Source: CAYPSN01 sp041907025 (GTDB lineage: Bacteria > Patescibacteriota > Saccharimonadia > CAILAD01 > JADZBC01). From it: a stretch of 24,152 nucleotides of DNA. Of the stretch, positions 16,313 to 21,749 are shown in pieces; within the stretch, counting starts at the first letter, position 1; each line of letters starts with the position of its first letter. The stretch is taken from NCBI GenBank assembly GCA_041907025.1, contig JAYRIB010000056.1, positions 1 through 24,152 on the forward strand. Direction: 5' to 3'. The notes under the pieces are model-generated. The model searched no databases and was not told where the DNA came from. It saw nothing but the letters and a program-made list of their open reading frames with translations. The translations under genes and the position numbers were made by a program.

Positions 16313-17146
16313 CTACCTATTACCCTTTCCGCGTCGGCGAATAATCATATCTGCACCACGTTTACGGCGTCGTGTGCGCTTACCAAGTGCATGCTTGCCC
16401 CATGGAGTCTTCTGGAATGGCATACCGATGTCAGTACCACCTTCTCCACCACCGTGCGGGTGATCAACTGGGTTCATAGCCTTACCACGAACCGTAGGGC
16501 GAATACCCATGTGGCGCTTGCGGCCAGCATTACCAACCTTAATGTTCTGGTGCTCGGCGTTACCAATTGCACCCATAGTAGCCATGCATGTTTGGTGCAC
16601 CAAGCGAACTTCGCCCGAGGGCAGCTTAACTTGTACGTACTCGCCCTCTTTAGCAGCCAACTGGGCACGGGCACCAGCGGAACGAGCCATTTGTCCGCCG
16701 CGGCCTGGCGTTAGCTCGATATTCGAAATTACTGAGCCAACTGGAATAGCCGACAGTGGTAAACGGTTACCAACCTTGATCTCGGCATCTTTGCTCGCAG
16801 TAATGGTCTGGCCAACTTTGAGCCCAGCGTTAGCTACTACGTAAGCCTTACCGCCCTCCTTGAGCTGCAAGAGCGCAATGCGCGCGCTACGGCCTGGGTC
16901 GTATTCAATAGCAACGACCTTAGCAGCCTCTACGCCAGTGAGCTTAAAGTCCACAATACGGATGGCCCGCTTAGCGCCACCACCACGGTGTCGAATAGTA
17001 ATCTTACCCTGGTTATTACGTCCAGCTTTTTGCTTGCGCTTGAGGAGTAATGACTTTTCTGGAGATTTCTTAGTAATCTCAGCAAAGTCACTCACGCTCA
17101 TGTTGCGTCGGGCAGCTGTGTTTGGCTTGTAAACTTTTACTGCCAT
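16313..17146 (-). CDS. rplB: 50S ribosomal protein L2
   Basis: This 277-residue protein has normal length and landmarks: KRKQKAGRNNQGKITIRHRG, RIALLQLKEGGKAYVVA, VGNAGRKRHMGIRPTVRGKA and MNPVDHPHGGGEGGTDIGMP. The histidine in HPHGGGEG is near the peptidyl-transferase centre. L2 organises domain IV of 23S rRNA. The ATG shares one base with the rplW stop. Confidence 0.98.
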   Translation of the reverse strand: MAVKVYKPNTAARRNMSVSDFAEITKKSPEKSLLLKRKQKAGRNNQGKITIRHRGGGAKRAIRIVDFKLTGVEAAKVVAIEYDPGRSARIALLQLKEGGKAYVVANAGLKVGQTITASKDAEIKVGNRLPLSAIPVGSVISNIELTPGRGGQMARSAGARAQLAAKEGEYVQVKLPSGEVRLVHQTCMATMGAIGNAEHQNIKVGNAGRKRHMGIRPTVRGKAMNPVDHPHGGGEGGTDIGMPFQKTPWGKHALGKRTRRRKRGADMIIRRRGKGNR

Positions 17147-17508
17147 TACTTAGCCTCCTCTTTGGCTTTCTTGTCGCTTGTCTTAGCTGGCTTGTCAGCC
17201 CTCTTAGCCTTCTTGTCATCCTTAACTTCTGGCTCAGCGTCAAAGATCGAAATGCTCTGACCTTCTTTGACACTCACGAGCGCTTTTTTGACATCCACAC
17301 GCTTACCGGCTTTGCCCTTAAAGCGCTTGATCTTACCCTTAGTGATAATGATACGCACAGCAGTAGCATCGACGTTGAAGGCAGCTTTAACCGCACGGGC
17401 AACTTCAATCTTGTTCGTCATCATAGGAACTTCAAACGAGTAGACGTGAGTGGCAGCTAGCATCATGCTCTTTTCCGAAATGATTGGTTTAAGGATAAGC
17501 TGACTCAT
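17146..17508 (-). CDS. rplW: 50S ribosomal protein L23
   Basis: The L23 domain opens SQLILKPIISEKSMMLAATH and shows NKIEVARAVKAAFNVDATAV and GKIKRFKGKAGKRVDVKKAL. L23 docks SRP and trigger factor at the tunnel exit. I choose the ATG at 17508, which shares a base with the rplD stop and has GGAGG at proper spacing, over an upstream TTG that lies in the rplD reading frame. The last 30 or so residues are a Lys/Ala/Asp-rich low-complexity tail. Confidence 0.95.
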   Translation of the reverse strand: MSQLILKPIISEKSMMLAATHVYSFEVPMMTNKIEVARAVKAAFNVDATAVRIIITKGKIKRFKGKAGKRVDVKKALVSVKEGQSISIFDAEPEVKDDKKAKRADKPAKTSDKKAKEEAK

Positions 17509-18137
17509 TACTTTTCTCCTCCGAGCCAAGCCTTGAGACCATCGAGCGCTGGTTGCTCAATAATAATTGCGTCGGCGTTTAGAACGTCAAAGGTTGTAAC
17601 CCGCGGTACGGTAACAGCCTCTACAGTTGGTAGATTGGCAACTGAACGGACAATCGTATCATGCATGGCGGATACCACAATCAGGACGCGCCCTTCTACT
17701 TCGAGCTTAGCGAGTAAATCAACCGCGGCACTAGTCTTAGGCTGGGCCGGCATAAATGATTCAATCACACGTACGCGATCAGCTTGGGCGCTCAGGGCCT
17801 GCGCAATCGAGCCTCGAACCATCTTACGAGTCATATCAATGCTATAGTTCTCGTTACCAGTTGGGCCAAATACAATACCGCCAGTTCGCCACAGTGGTGT
17901 ACGGCTTGAGCCGACACGAGCTCGACCAGTACCTTTTTGGCGCCATGGCTTCTTACCACCACCAGCCACAAGACCGCGGGTAAGTGTTTTGGCGTTGTTA
18001 GTACGCTTATTAGCCAGTGCACGTCGATACGCTAGGCTTAGCAGCTCTGGATTAACTGTGAGCTCAAATACCGAAGTATCAAGAGTGGCTTGCGTTGCCG
18101 ACTTAGAGCCAGTCTTAGTGTAGAGTGGTGCTTTCAT
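17508..18137 (-). CDS. rplD: 50S ribosomal protein L4
   Basis: This 209-residue protein has the L4 core loop KPWRQKGTGRARVGSSRTPL followed by WRTGGIVFGPTGNENYSIDM, and the Rossmann-like C-terminal half. L4 lines the exit tunnel with an extended loop. In E. coli L4 also represses the S10 operon by attenuation in the leader, which matters here because the leader upstream of rplC looks switch-like. Length is normal. Confidence 0.98.
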   Translation of the reverse strand: MKAPLYTKTGSKSATQATLDTSVFELTVNPELLSLAYRRALANKRTNNAKTLTRGLVAGGGKKPWRQKGTGRARVGSSRTPLWRTGGIVFGPTGNENYSIDMTRKMVRGSIAQALSAQADRVRVIESFMPAQPKTSAAVDLLAKLEVEGRVLIVVSAMHDTIVRSVANLPTVEAVTVPRVTTFDVLNADAIIIEQPALDGLKAWLGGEK

Positions 18138-18141
18138 ACGT

Positions 18142-18744
18142 TTAGCCCTTCACCATTACTAAGCTCTTTTTGGGACCTGGCACAGCACCACGTACTACGA
18201 GCACATTATTTGCTGCGTCAACTTCCATAATCTTGAGGTTCTTGACAGTCACTTGCTTGTTCCCCATTTGGCCAGCCATCTTTTGGCCCTTAAAGACGTG
18301 CTGTGGGTAACCAGCACCGATTGATCCTGGAGCACGATAGTTGTGACTACCGTGCGTCTTAGGGCCGCGGTGGAAGTTATGGCGCTTAATGGTACCAGCG
18401 AAACCTTTGCCCTTGGAAATAGCAGTTACTTGGATGCTATCACCGACGGCAAAGACATCGGCCTTGAGCTCGTCGCCAACTGACATGTCGGCGGTATCGT
18501 CGAGTCGGTATTCGGCCAGATGACGGCTGTTCGCCTTTGCGGCAGCCAAGTGGCCTGCCTGTGGCTTGGGTTGGTGCTTAGCCTCACCAAAGCCAATTTG
18601 CACGCCGTTATAGCCATCGCGCTCTGTGCTTTTGAGTTGAGTAATAACACACGGGCCAGCTTCCAGTACAGTAACTGGAGTCATTACACCAGCTTCATCG
18701 AAGATCTGGGTCATGCCGATTTTTTTGGCAAGCAATGCTTTCAC
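18142..18744 (-). CDS. rplC: 50S ribosomal protein L3
   Basis: This 200-residue protein starts KALLAKKIGMTQIFDEAGVM and contains GKGFAGTIKRHNFHRGPKTH followed by GSHNYRAPGSIGAGYPQHVF and KGQKMAGQMGNKQVTVKNL, all L3 signatures. L3 nucleates large-subunit assembly and reaches the peptidyl-transferase centre. The start is GTG with AAGGA upstream. Unusually, it is the first gene of the operon: rpsJ, normally just upstream, lies 3 kb away. Confidence 0.98.
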   Translation of the reverse strand: MKALLAKKIGMTQIFDEAGVMTPVTVLEAGPCVITQLKSTERDGYNGVQIGFGEAKHQPKPQAGHLAAAKANSRHLAEYRLDDTADMSVGDELKADVFAVGDSIQVTAISKGKGFAGTIKRHNFHRGPKTHGSHNYRAPGSIGAGYPQHVFKGQKMAGQMGNKQVTVKNLKIMEVDAANNVLVVRGAVPGPKKSLVMVKG

Positions 18745-18771
18745 GCGTGGTTCCTTTATTGTTTACTCTTT

Positions 18772-18819
18772 AAAAACAAATCCTGGCAAGTAGATGGGTT
18801 TCCAGGACTTAAACCCGGA
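18772..18819 (-). promoter_or_regulatory. structured leader of rplC with attenuator-like and competing stems
   Basis: On the minus strand a 9-bp stem AAGTCCTGG/CCAGGATTT (18802..18810 with 18778..18786, one G-T pair) is followed by TTTGTTTTT, like an intrinsic terminator. Its left arm can instead pair upstream as TCCGGG/CCTGGA (18814..18819 with 18801..18806). A third stem, GGGTTT/AAACCC (18811..18816 with 18796..18801), combined with TCCTGG/CCAGGA, would form an H-type pseudoknot. Function is inferred from these exclusive pairings. Confidence 0.5.
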
Positions 18820-18869
18820 CCTAATCACTTCCCAGCTGTGAAGCCTGAGGATTGTTTTGACCAATCGCT

Positions 18870-18899
18870 AGTTTATCAGATACAGGCCAGGAGTGTCAA
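18870..18899 (-). promoter_or_regulatory. promoter of the rplC-led ribosomal superoperon
   Basis: TTGACA (18894..18899, perfect -35) and TAAACT (18870..18875) are 18 nt apart on the minus strand. The -35 lies immediately after the TAG of the 126-residue membrane protein. The predicted start near 18863 gives a leader of about 120 nt before the rplC GTG. Confidence 0.75.
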
Positions 18900-19280
18900 C
18901 TACTTTTTCTTGGCCGTCTTAGCCCGAGCCCGCTTGGCTCGCTCGGTAGAACTGGCGAGCTCTTGCTTGAGTCCACGACGCACCAGCCGAAGGGCCCAAA
19001 CACCCAACACGCCACCTATAAGATAGGATATGGCCCAATAGGGGTTGAGAACGAACACGCGCCATTCCAGAAGTGCTGGAATAAGGGCAAAGCAAGCCGA
19101 CAATAAGCCCAACGCTCGGCCTTGATGATATACAGCTGGGTAGCGCACATTCTTGCCGCGAGACGCTAGCCGCACCTTCCAAATTAGGTTGGCGACCACT
19201 ATGTTGTAGTAAATTAAAAACGGCACTGGCAGCAAGCTTACCCAAAAAGCTGGCGTGGGAGCAATAACCAGCCAATCCAT
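18900..19280 (-). CDS. small three-helix membrane protein of unknown function
   Basis: I do not recognise this 126-residue protein. Hydrophobic segments lie at about residues 8 to 32, 55 to 74 and 82 to 100. The C-terminal 25 residues are strongly basic (KRARAKTAKKK) and should face the cytoplasm. The ATG at 19280 directly follows the stop of the 88-residue membrane protein, so the two are surely co-translated and may form a complex. The promoter of the ribosomal operon begins at its stop codon. Database search would be needed for any function. Confidence 0.75.
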   Translation of the reverse strand: MDWLVIAPTPAFWVSLLPVPFLIYYNIVVANLIWKVRLASRGKNVRYPAVYHQGRALGLLSACFALIPALLEWRVFVLNPYWAISYLIGGVLGVWALRLVRRGLKQELASSTERAKRARAKTAKKK

Positions 19281-19547
19281 CTAGAGCGTAATCGAGATCG
19301 TTAAGCCAATGCCGGTAAATACCAGTCCAAGCAATGCGCCGACCACGAGCAGGGCATATTCTATTTTGCGATCGATCCGCAGGACGTCTACTTTAGAGAA
19401 CACAAAGCCAAGCATCACGCCGACTGGAACCATACGGCTACCATTAATTGATAGCCACGTTAGCCCAAGCATCAAATAGAGTGCGGCTTTAATGAGAAAA
19501 GCGAAGTCAGATTCGTAGTAACGTTTTGTTTTGACCGTTGGCTTCAT
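19281..19547 (-). CDS. small membrane protein of unknown function
   Basis: This 88-residue protein is not recognised. After a basic start (KPTVKTKRYYESDF) it has hydrophobic segments at about residues 15 to 33, 38 to 50 and 64 to 86. Its TAG abuts the ATG of the 126-residue membrane protein with no gap. No strong ribosome site precedes its ATG, and no convincing promoter is visible in the 53 nt between it and the terminator of RNA A. It may depend on readthrough from RNA A, which is an inference. Confidence 0.7.
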   Translation of the reverse strand: MKPTVKTKRYYESDFAFLIKAALYLMLGLTWLSINGSRMVPVGVMLGFVFSKVDVLRIDRKIEYALLVVGALLGLVFTGIGLTISITL

Positions 19548-19600
19548 AGACTCTATTTAAGCATAAAAAGTATCGTCTGTCGAAGCCAAGAAATAATTCC

Positions 19601-19630
19601 AAAAAATAGAAAGCCCCTCAAATGAGGGGC
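19601..19630 (-). terminator. intrinsic terminator of candidate RNA A
   Basis: On the minus strand GCCCCTC pairs with GAGGGGC (19613..19619 and 19624..19630) around a 4-nt loop, followed by TTTCTATTTTTT (19601..19612). This is a standard rho-independent terminator at the end of the structured region. Confidence 0.88.
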
Positions 19631-20157
19631 AGGGCTCTGGAGGGGCGGTCCGAAGACCACCCCTCCAGGCCAAGGGGCAGGTGCTGCCGCCGAGGCGGCT
19701 ACCATGGGGAGGTAGAGCACCATCCCAGTTCCAGAGGGGCGGAATCCTCTGGAGGGTGGCTGGCGTGTTTCCATGTCAGCGCGAACCGCGACGAGGCTAG
19801 CATGGCTGAAAGCCTCGTCGGGTGGTACTCCAGGCGCCAAGGTCTGTGGACCTCGTCACTCGGGAACACCAATAACTGGAGAGGTGGCTTGGCGGACAGC
19901 CACCCCTCCAGAACGTGCCCGGACTCCTTTGCGGGAGTCGCCGACTCAAAACTACTCCACAGACCGAAGTGTGTGTTTTGTCTCAAAGTGGCGACTCTAC
20001 CGGTTATAGATCCGAAGATCCAAGGAGTCCAGGGCAACCTATGAGCTGATCTTGCGACCGTGGCTCGTAGAATCAATGCCCGAGTTATCGGAAGCTGATT
20101 CCACGAGCCGAGGCTCATGGTGGTATAAGGTGCAATTTGGCCGAAACCAAACTTAGG
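19601..20157 (-). ncRNA. candidate large structured non-coding RNA A (about 557 nt)
   Basis: This GC-rich stretch has its own promoter and terminator and no convincing ORF. Stems on the transcribed strand include a 14-bp hairpin capped by UUCG (19637..19668), a three-way junction (19680..19721), an 8-bp hairpin TCCAGAGG/CCTCTGGA (19730..19753), GACGAGGC/GCCTCGTC (19790..19819), a 14-bp hairpin (19876..19911), and a long-range stem pairing 20024..20036 with 19916..19927. Near the 5' end there is a GGTC-GCAA-GATC hairpin with a GNRA loop. I did not recognise RNase P, tmRNA or SRP RNA signatures, so the class is unknown and possibly new. Confidence 0.7.
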
Positions 20158-20162
20158 ATCAT

Positions 20163-20191
20163 ATAGTAGCACGCTAGCCATAGTATGTAAA
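20163..20191 (-). promoter_or_regulatory. promoter of candidate RNA A
   Basis: TTTACA (20186..20191) and TACTAT (20163..20168) are exactly 17 nt apart on the minus strand. The predicted start is near 20157. It is back to back with the promoter of the plus-strand gene. Confidence 0.78.
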
Positions 20192-20212
20192 GACTTTTAT
20201 GCAACATTCTTA

Positions 20213-20241
20213 TTGACTTACCAAGCTGGCTGTAGTATGAT
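20213..20241 (+). promoter_or_regulatory. promoter of the plus-strand small gene
   Basis: TTGACT (20213..20218) and TATGAT (20236..20241) are exactly 17 nt apart on the plus strand. The predicted start is near 20248, about 124 nt before the ATG. The -35 boxes of this promoter and the RNA A promoter are only 21 nt apart. Confidence 0.8.
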
Positions 20242-20297
20242 TTGTGCTACTCAGGGCATGTCCCGGGTAACTTTACAAGTGCGTCTACCGAAACGGT

Positions 20298-20344
20298 GTG
20301 GCTTGGTGAACTGCTGAGCATCTGTCAGTAGCTCACCGAGCCAC
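20298..20344 (+). promoter_or_regulatory. leader hairpin of the plus-strand small gene
   Basis: A 12-bp stem pairs GTGGCTTGGTGA (20298..20309) with TCACCGAGCCAC (20333..20344), with one T-G pair, around an inner ACTG/CAGT stem. It lies in the 5' UTR, ending 11 nt before the AAAGGAGGT ribosome site at 20355..20363. It may be regulatory; no known riboswitch was recognised. Confidence 0.5.
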
Positions 20345-20371
20345 AACAACCCCGAAAGGAGGTTCGGAGCA

Positions 20372-20665
20372 ATGCACGTACGAGACGAAGTCCAACGGCA
20401 GTTCAAGATGATGGTTCCAGAGAACGAACATGCCATCGTCATCGACTTCCTGAGGCAGCTCCTCAACACGCTTGGGCAGCCAAGCGCACAGATCAGACTT
20501 GAGGAGATCTGCACCTACGAGATCAGCGGGGTCAAAATGACGACCCGCGAAGTGGATTCTGTCATTGACGCAACCCTCAAGCGCTTCGACGTCCACTGGG
20601 AGCCACCCCTTCCTACCCTTGCACGACCCGGGCTCATCGAATCCGAGCGTGCAATCTCCGTCTGA
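20372..20665 (+). CDS. small soluble protein of unknown function (only plus-strand gene)
   Basis: This 97-residue protein is not recognised. It has a perfect AAAGGAGGT ribosome site 8 nt before the ATG, an upstream promoter and a downstream hairpin, so it is very likely real. It has no membrane segment. The predicted pattern is helix (VIDFLRQLLNTLG), strands (QIRLEE, TYEISGVKM), helix (DSVIDATLKRF), then a Pro-rich tail. Parts resemble the 92-residue neighbour: FLRQLLNTLG against FVRDALSPLG and VIDATLKRF against VISEALKRL. It lies opposite in direction to every other gene in the window. Confidence 0.8.
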   Translation: MHVRDEVQRQFKMMVPENEHAIVIDFLRQLLNTLGQPSAQIRLEEICTYEISGVKMTTREVDSVIDATLKRFDVHWEPPLPTLARPGLIESERAISV

Positions 20666-20688
20666 CCCCCTCATCGGGGGTCAGACGG
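20658..20688 (+). terminator. hairpin at the 3' end of the plus-strand gene
   Basis: A 13-bp perfect stem, CCGTCTGACCCCC (20658..20670) with GGGGGTCAGACGG (20676..20688) and a 5-nt loop, contains the TGA stop in its left arm. No T run follows, so it may act as a 3' stabilising stem rather than a terminator. Confidence 0.55.
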
Positions 20689-20729
20689 GCGGACCAAAGC
20701 TATTAAGTACTTAATGTCTTTGTTCTGCC
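20688..20729 (+). repeat. long imperfect hairpin around a 14-bp palindrome
   Basis: GGCGGACCAAAG (20688..20699) pairs with CTTTGTTCTGCC (20718..20729) with one mismatch. Between them lies the perfect palindrome ATTAAGTACTTAAT (20702..20715). It is directly after the first 3' hairpin and before the terminator. Confidence 0.5.
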
Positions 20730-20730
20730 C

Positions 20731-20771
20731 TACTCAAAAAGCACCGAATAATCTTCGGTGCTTTTTGAGTA
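20731..20771. terminator. bidirectional intrinsic terminator
   Basis: A perfect 18-bp inverted repeat has arms 20731..20748 and 20754..20771, a 5-nt loop, a GCACCGAA core and A/T runs on both sides. It lies between two convergent genes and can end transcription from both directions. Confidence 0.92.
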
Positions 20772-20792
20772 TTTATATGATTGCTGGGTTAC

Positions 20793-20826
20793 CCCCACTT
20801 GGAACACTCGCGTGTTCCAAGTGGGG
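20793..20826. repeat. perfect 15-bp inverted repeat with 4-nt loop
   Basis: CCCCACTTGGAACAC (20793..20807) and GTGTTCCAAGTGGGG (20812..20826) enclose TCGC. It lies 8 nt after the stop of the 117-residue gene. There is no T run on either strand, so it is a strong 3' UTR stem rather than a clear terminator. Confidence 0.7.
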
Positions 20827-20834
20827 CCCGCTAC

Positions 20835-21188
20835 CTATGCCTCCTGCAGAGCCGGTACCACCGAAGTAGCACGGTACGTGCCCTCCAGACACACGACCTC
20901 GCAAGCGAACTGCCTGCTGGGAACCATCTCAACACCCAAGTTCACCAGCTTCCGAGCAAGAGCTTGCCCCCTCTTGCAGCTGAGTTTGGGGGCAGTGATC
21001 ACGATCACAACCTCTTCTCCGCTATAGCTCGGGAACGAGCAGCCCAAGTTGCGAATCATGTCATCGCTGTACCGCAAACCAAAGGCCGAGAGAACAACCT
21101 TCCAGATCTTCTCTTGGATTGCGCGCTGTGGGATCGAGCGACTGAACCCACCCCTGTTCTTCACTGCGATTTCTACCGAAAAACCCAC
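20835..21188 (-). CDS. small soluble protein of unknown function
   Basis: I do not recognise this 117-residue protein. I choose the GTG at 21188: AGGAG lies 7 nt upstream and a promoter lies farther upstream, while the longer TTG start at 21251 sits inside the -35 box of that promoter. The protein shows strand (GFSVEIAVKN), helix (AIQEKIWKVVLSAFGL), strand (GEEVVIVITAPKL), helix (RGQALARKLVNLG), strand (FACEVVCLEG). This resembles the arrangement in the 92- and 97-residue neighbours. It is a monocistronic unit with a hairpin after it. Confidence 0.7.
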   Translation of the reverse strand: MGFSVEIAVKNRGGFSRSIPQRAIQEKIWKVVLSAFGLRYSDDMIRNLGCSFPSYSGEEVVIVITAPKLSCKRGQALARKLVNLGVEMVPSRQFACEVVCLEGTYRATSVVPALQEA

Positions 21189-21222
21189 TTCGTAGCTCCT
21201 AGGGGATAGTAAACGGACTATC

Positions 21223-21251
21223 ATAGTAACAGCACATTCATGGGTTTGCAA
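21223..21251 (-). promoter_or_regulatory. promoter of the 117-residue protein gene
   Basis: TTGCAA (21246..21251) and TACTAT (21223..21228) are exactly 17 nt apart on the minus strand. The predicted start near 21216 gives a leader of about 28 nt including the AGGAG site. Confidence 0.65.
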
Positions 21252-21288
21252 TAGTTTCTAACGTTGATTTGCGCGTAAAAGTACGGAT

Positions 21289-21314
21289 GCCCGCCCAGGT
21301 TTCCCCGGGCGGGC
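21289..21314 (-). terminator. GC-rich hairpin after the 92-residue gene
   Basis: GCCCGCCC and GGGCGGGC (arms 21289..21296 and 21307..21314) form an 8-bp stem with a 10-nt loop, 15 nt after the stop of the 92-residue gene. A weak T-rich stretch (TACTTTTA) follows on the minus strand. Confidence 0.6.
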
Positions 21315-21329
21315 TATGAACGTCTTTTC

Positions 21330-21608
21330 TTAGGCTGCTTCAAACTCCACACTCACCTCTCGGCGAGGTGGCACGTGGTTGAACAGCCGCTTGAGCGCCT
21401 CACTAATAACGCGCTCATCAATGTGTGGCTCAAGGTCAGCTGGCAGTCGAACAACTATACGATGACTGCCTTGAGGAACGTTCTTATCGGTGCGCTCGCG
21501 GACACGGATACACTTTAACCCCAGAGGACTGAGTGCATCTCGGACGAACCTAGGTACCAATTCAACATCGTCCTTCAGACGAGATGAGTAAACCGTAACT
21601 ACAGTCAT
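21330..21608 (-). CDS. small soluble protein of unknown function
   Basis: This 92-residue protein is not recognised. GAGGAG lies 10 nt before the ATG, and the gene has its own promoter and a downstream hairpin. The pattern is strand (TVVTVYS), helix (RFVRDALSPLGL), strand (KCIRVRE), strand (HRIVVRLPADL), helix (RVISEALKRLF), strand (REVSVEFEAA), so an alpha/beta sandwich is plausible. Motifs align by eye with the 97-residue plus-strand protein. It is preceded by rpsJ and its terminator, so it is not part of that operon. Confidence 0.75.
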   Translation of the reverse strand: MTVVTVYSSRLKDDVELVPRFVRDALSPLGLKCIRVRERTDKNVPQGSHRIVVRLPADLEPHIDERVISEALKRLFNHVPPRREVSVEFEAA

Positions 21609-21646
21609 ACTGCTTGCTCTCCTCGTCTAGGTGGGACAATAACCCT

Positions 21647-21675
21647 ATATTAGCATAATTATGGCGCATAAGCAA
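21647..21675 (-). promoter_or_regulatory. promoter of the 92-residue protein gene
   Basis: TTGCTT (21670..21675) and TAATAT (21647..21652) are exactly 17 nt apart on the minus strand. It lies between the rpsJ terminator and the 92-residue gene. Confidence 0.65.
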
Positions 21676-21698
21676 CCGCATCCCTGGGCCTCCTAATA

Positions 21699-21734
21699 CG
21701 CTAAAAGCCCCTCGTAATTGAGGGGCTTTTAGCG
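21699..21734. terminator. bidirectional terminator after rpsJ
   Basis: A perfect 15-bp inverted repeat (21699..21713 and 21720..21734) has core GCCCCTC/GAGGGGC flanked by AAAA and TTTT, with a 6-nt loop. It ends the tuf-rpsJ unit and separates rpsJ from the accessory interval. Confidence 0.92.
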
Positions 21735-21749
21735 ATGCCTATTAGCAAA

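Noticed and set aside
17146..17529. Longer L23 starting at a TTG at 17529
   Set aside because: The ATG at 17508 matches the family start, has GGAGG at good spacing and overlaps the rplD stop by one base.
19553..19840. 95-codon minus-strand ORF at the 3' end of RNA A
   Set aside because: It reads through the U-tailed terminator and several perfect hairpins and has no ribosome site.
19622..20044. 140-codon plus-strand ORF opposite RNA A
   Set aside because: No promoter or ribosome site on the plus strand; it starts inside the terminator hairpin.
19601..20157. RNA A as RNase P RNA
   Set aside because: It shares GTCCGGGC with the RNase P P4 region, but the flanking GAGGAAAG and the 3' ACAGAA block are missing, and here the segment pairs with an upstream strand, unlike RNase P.
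19699..20181. 160-codon minus-strand ORF over RNA A
   Set aside because: Its ATG lies upstream of the -10 box of the RNA A promoter, it has no ribosome site, and its translation has no recognisable domain. It is an accidental frame through a GC-rich structured RNA.
20835..21251. Longer version of the 117-residue protein from a TTG at 21251
   Set aside because: The TTG is part of the -35 box TTGCAA; AGGAG precedes the GTG at 21188 instead.
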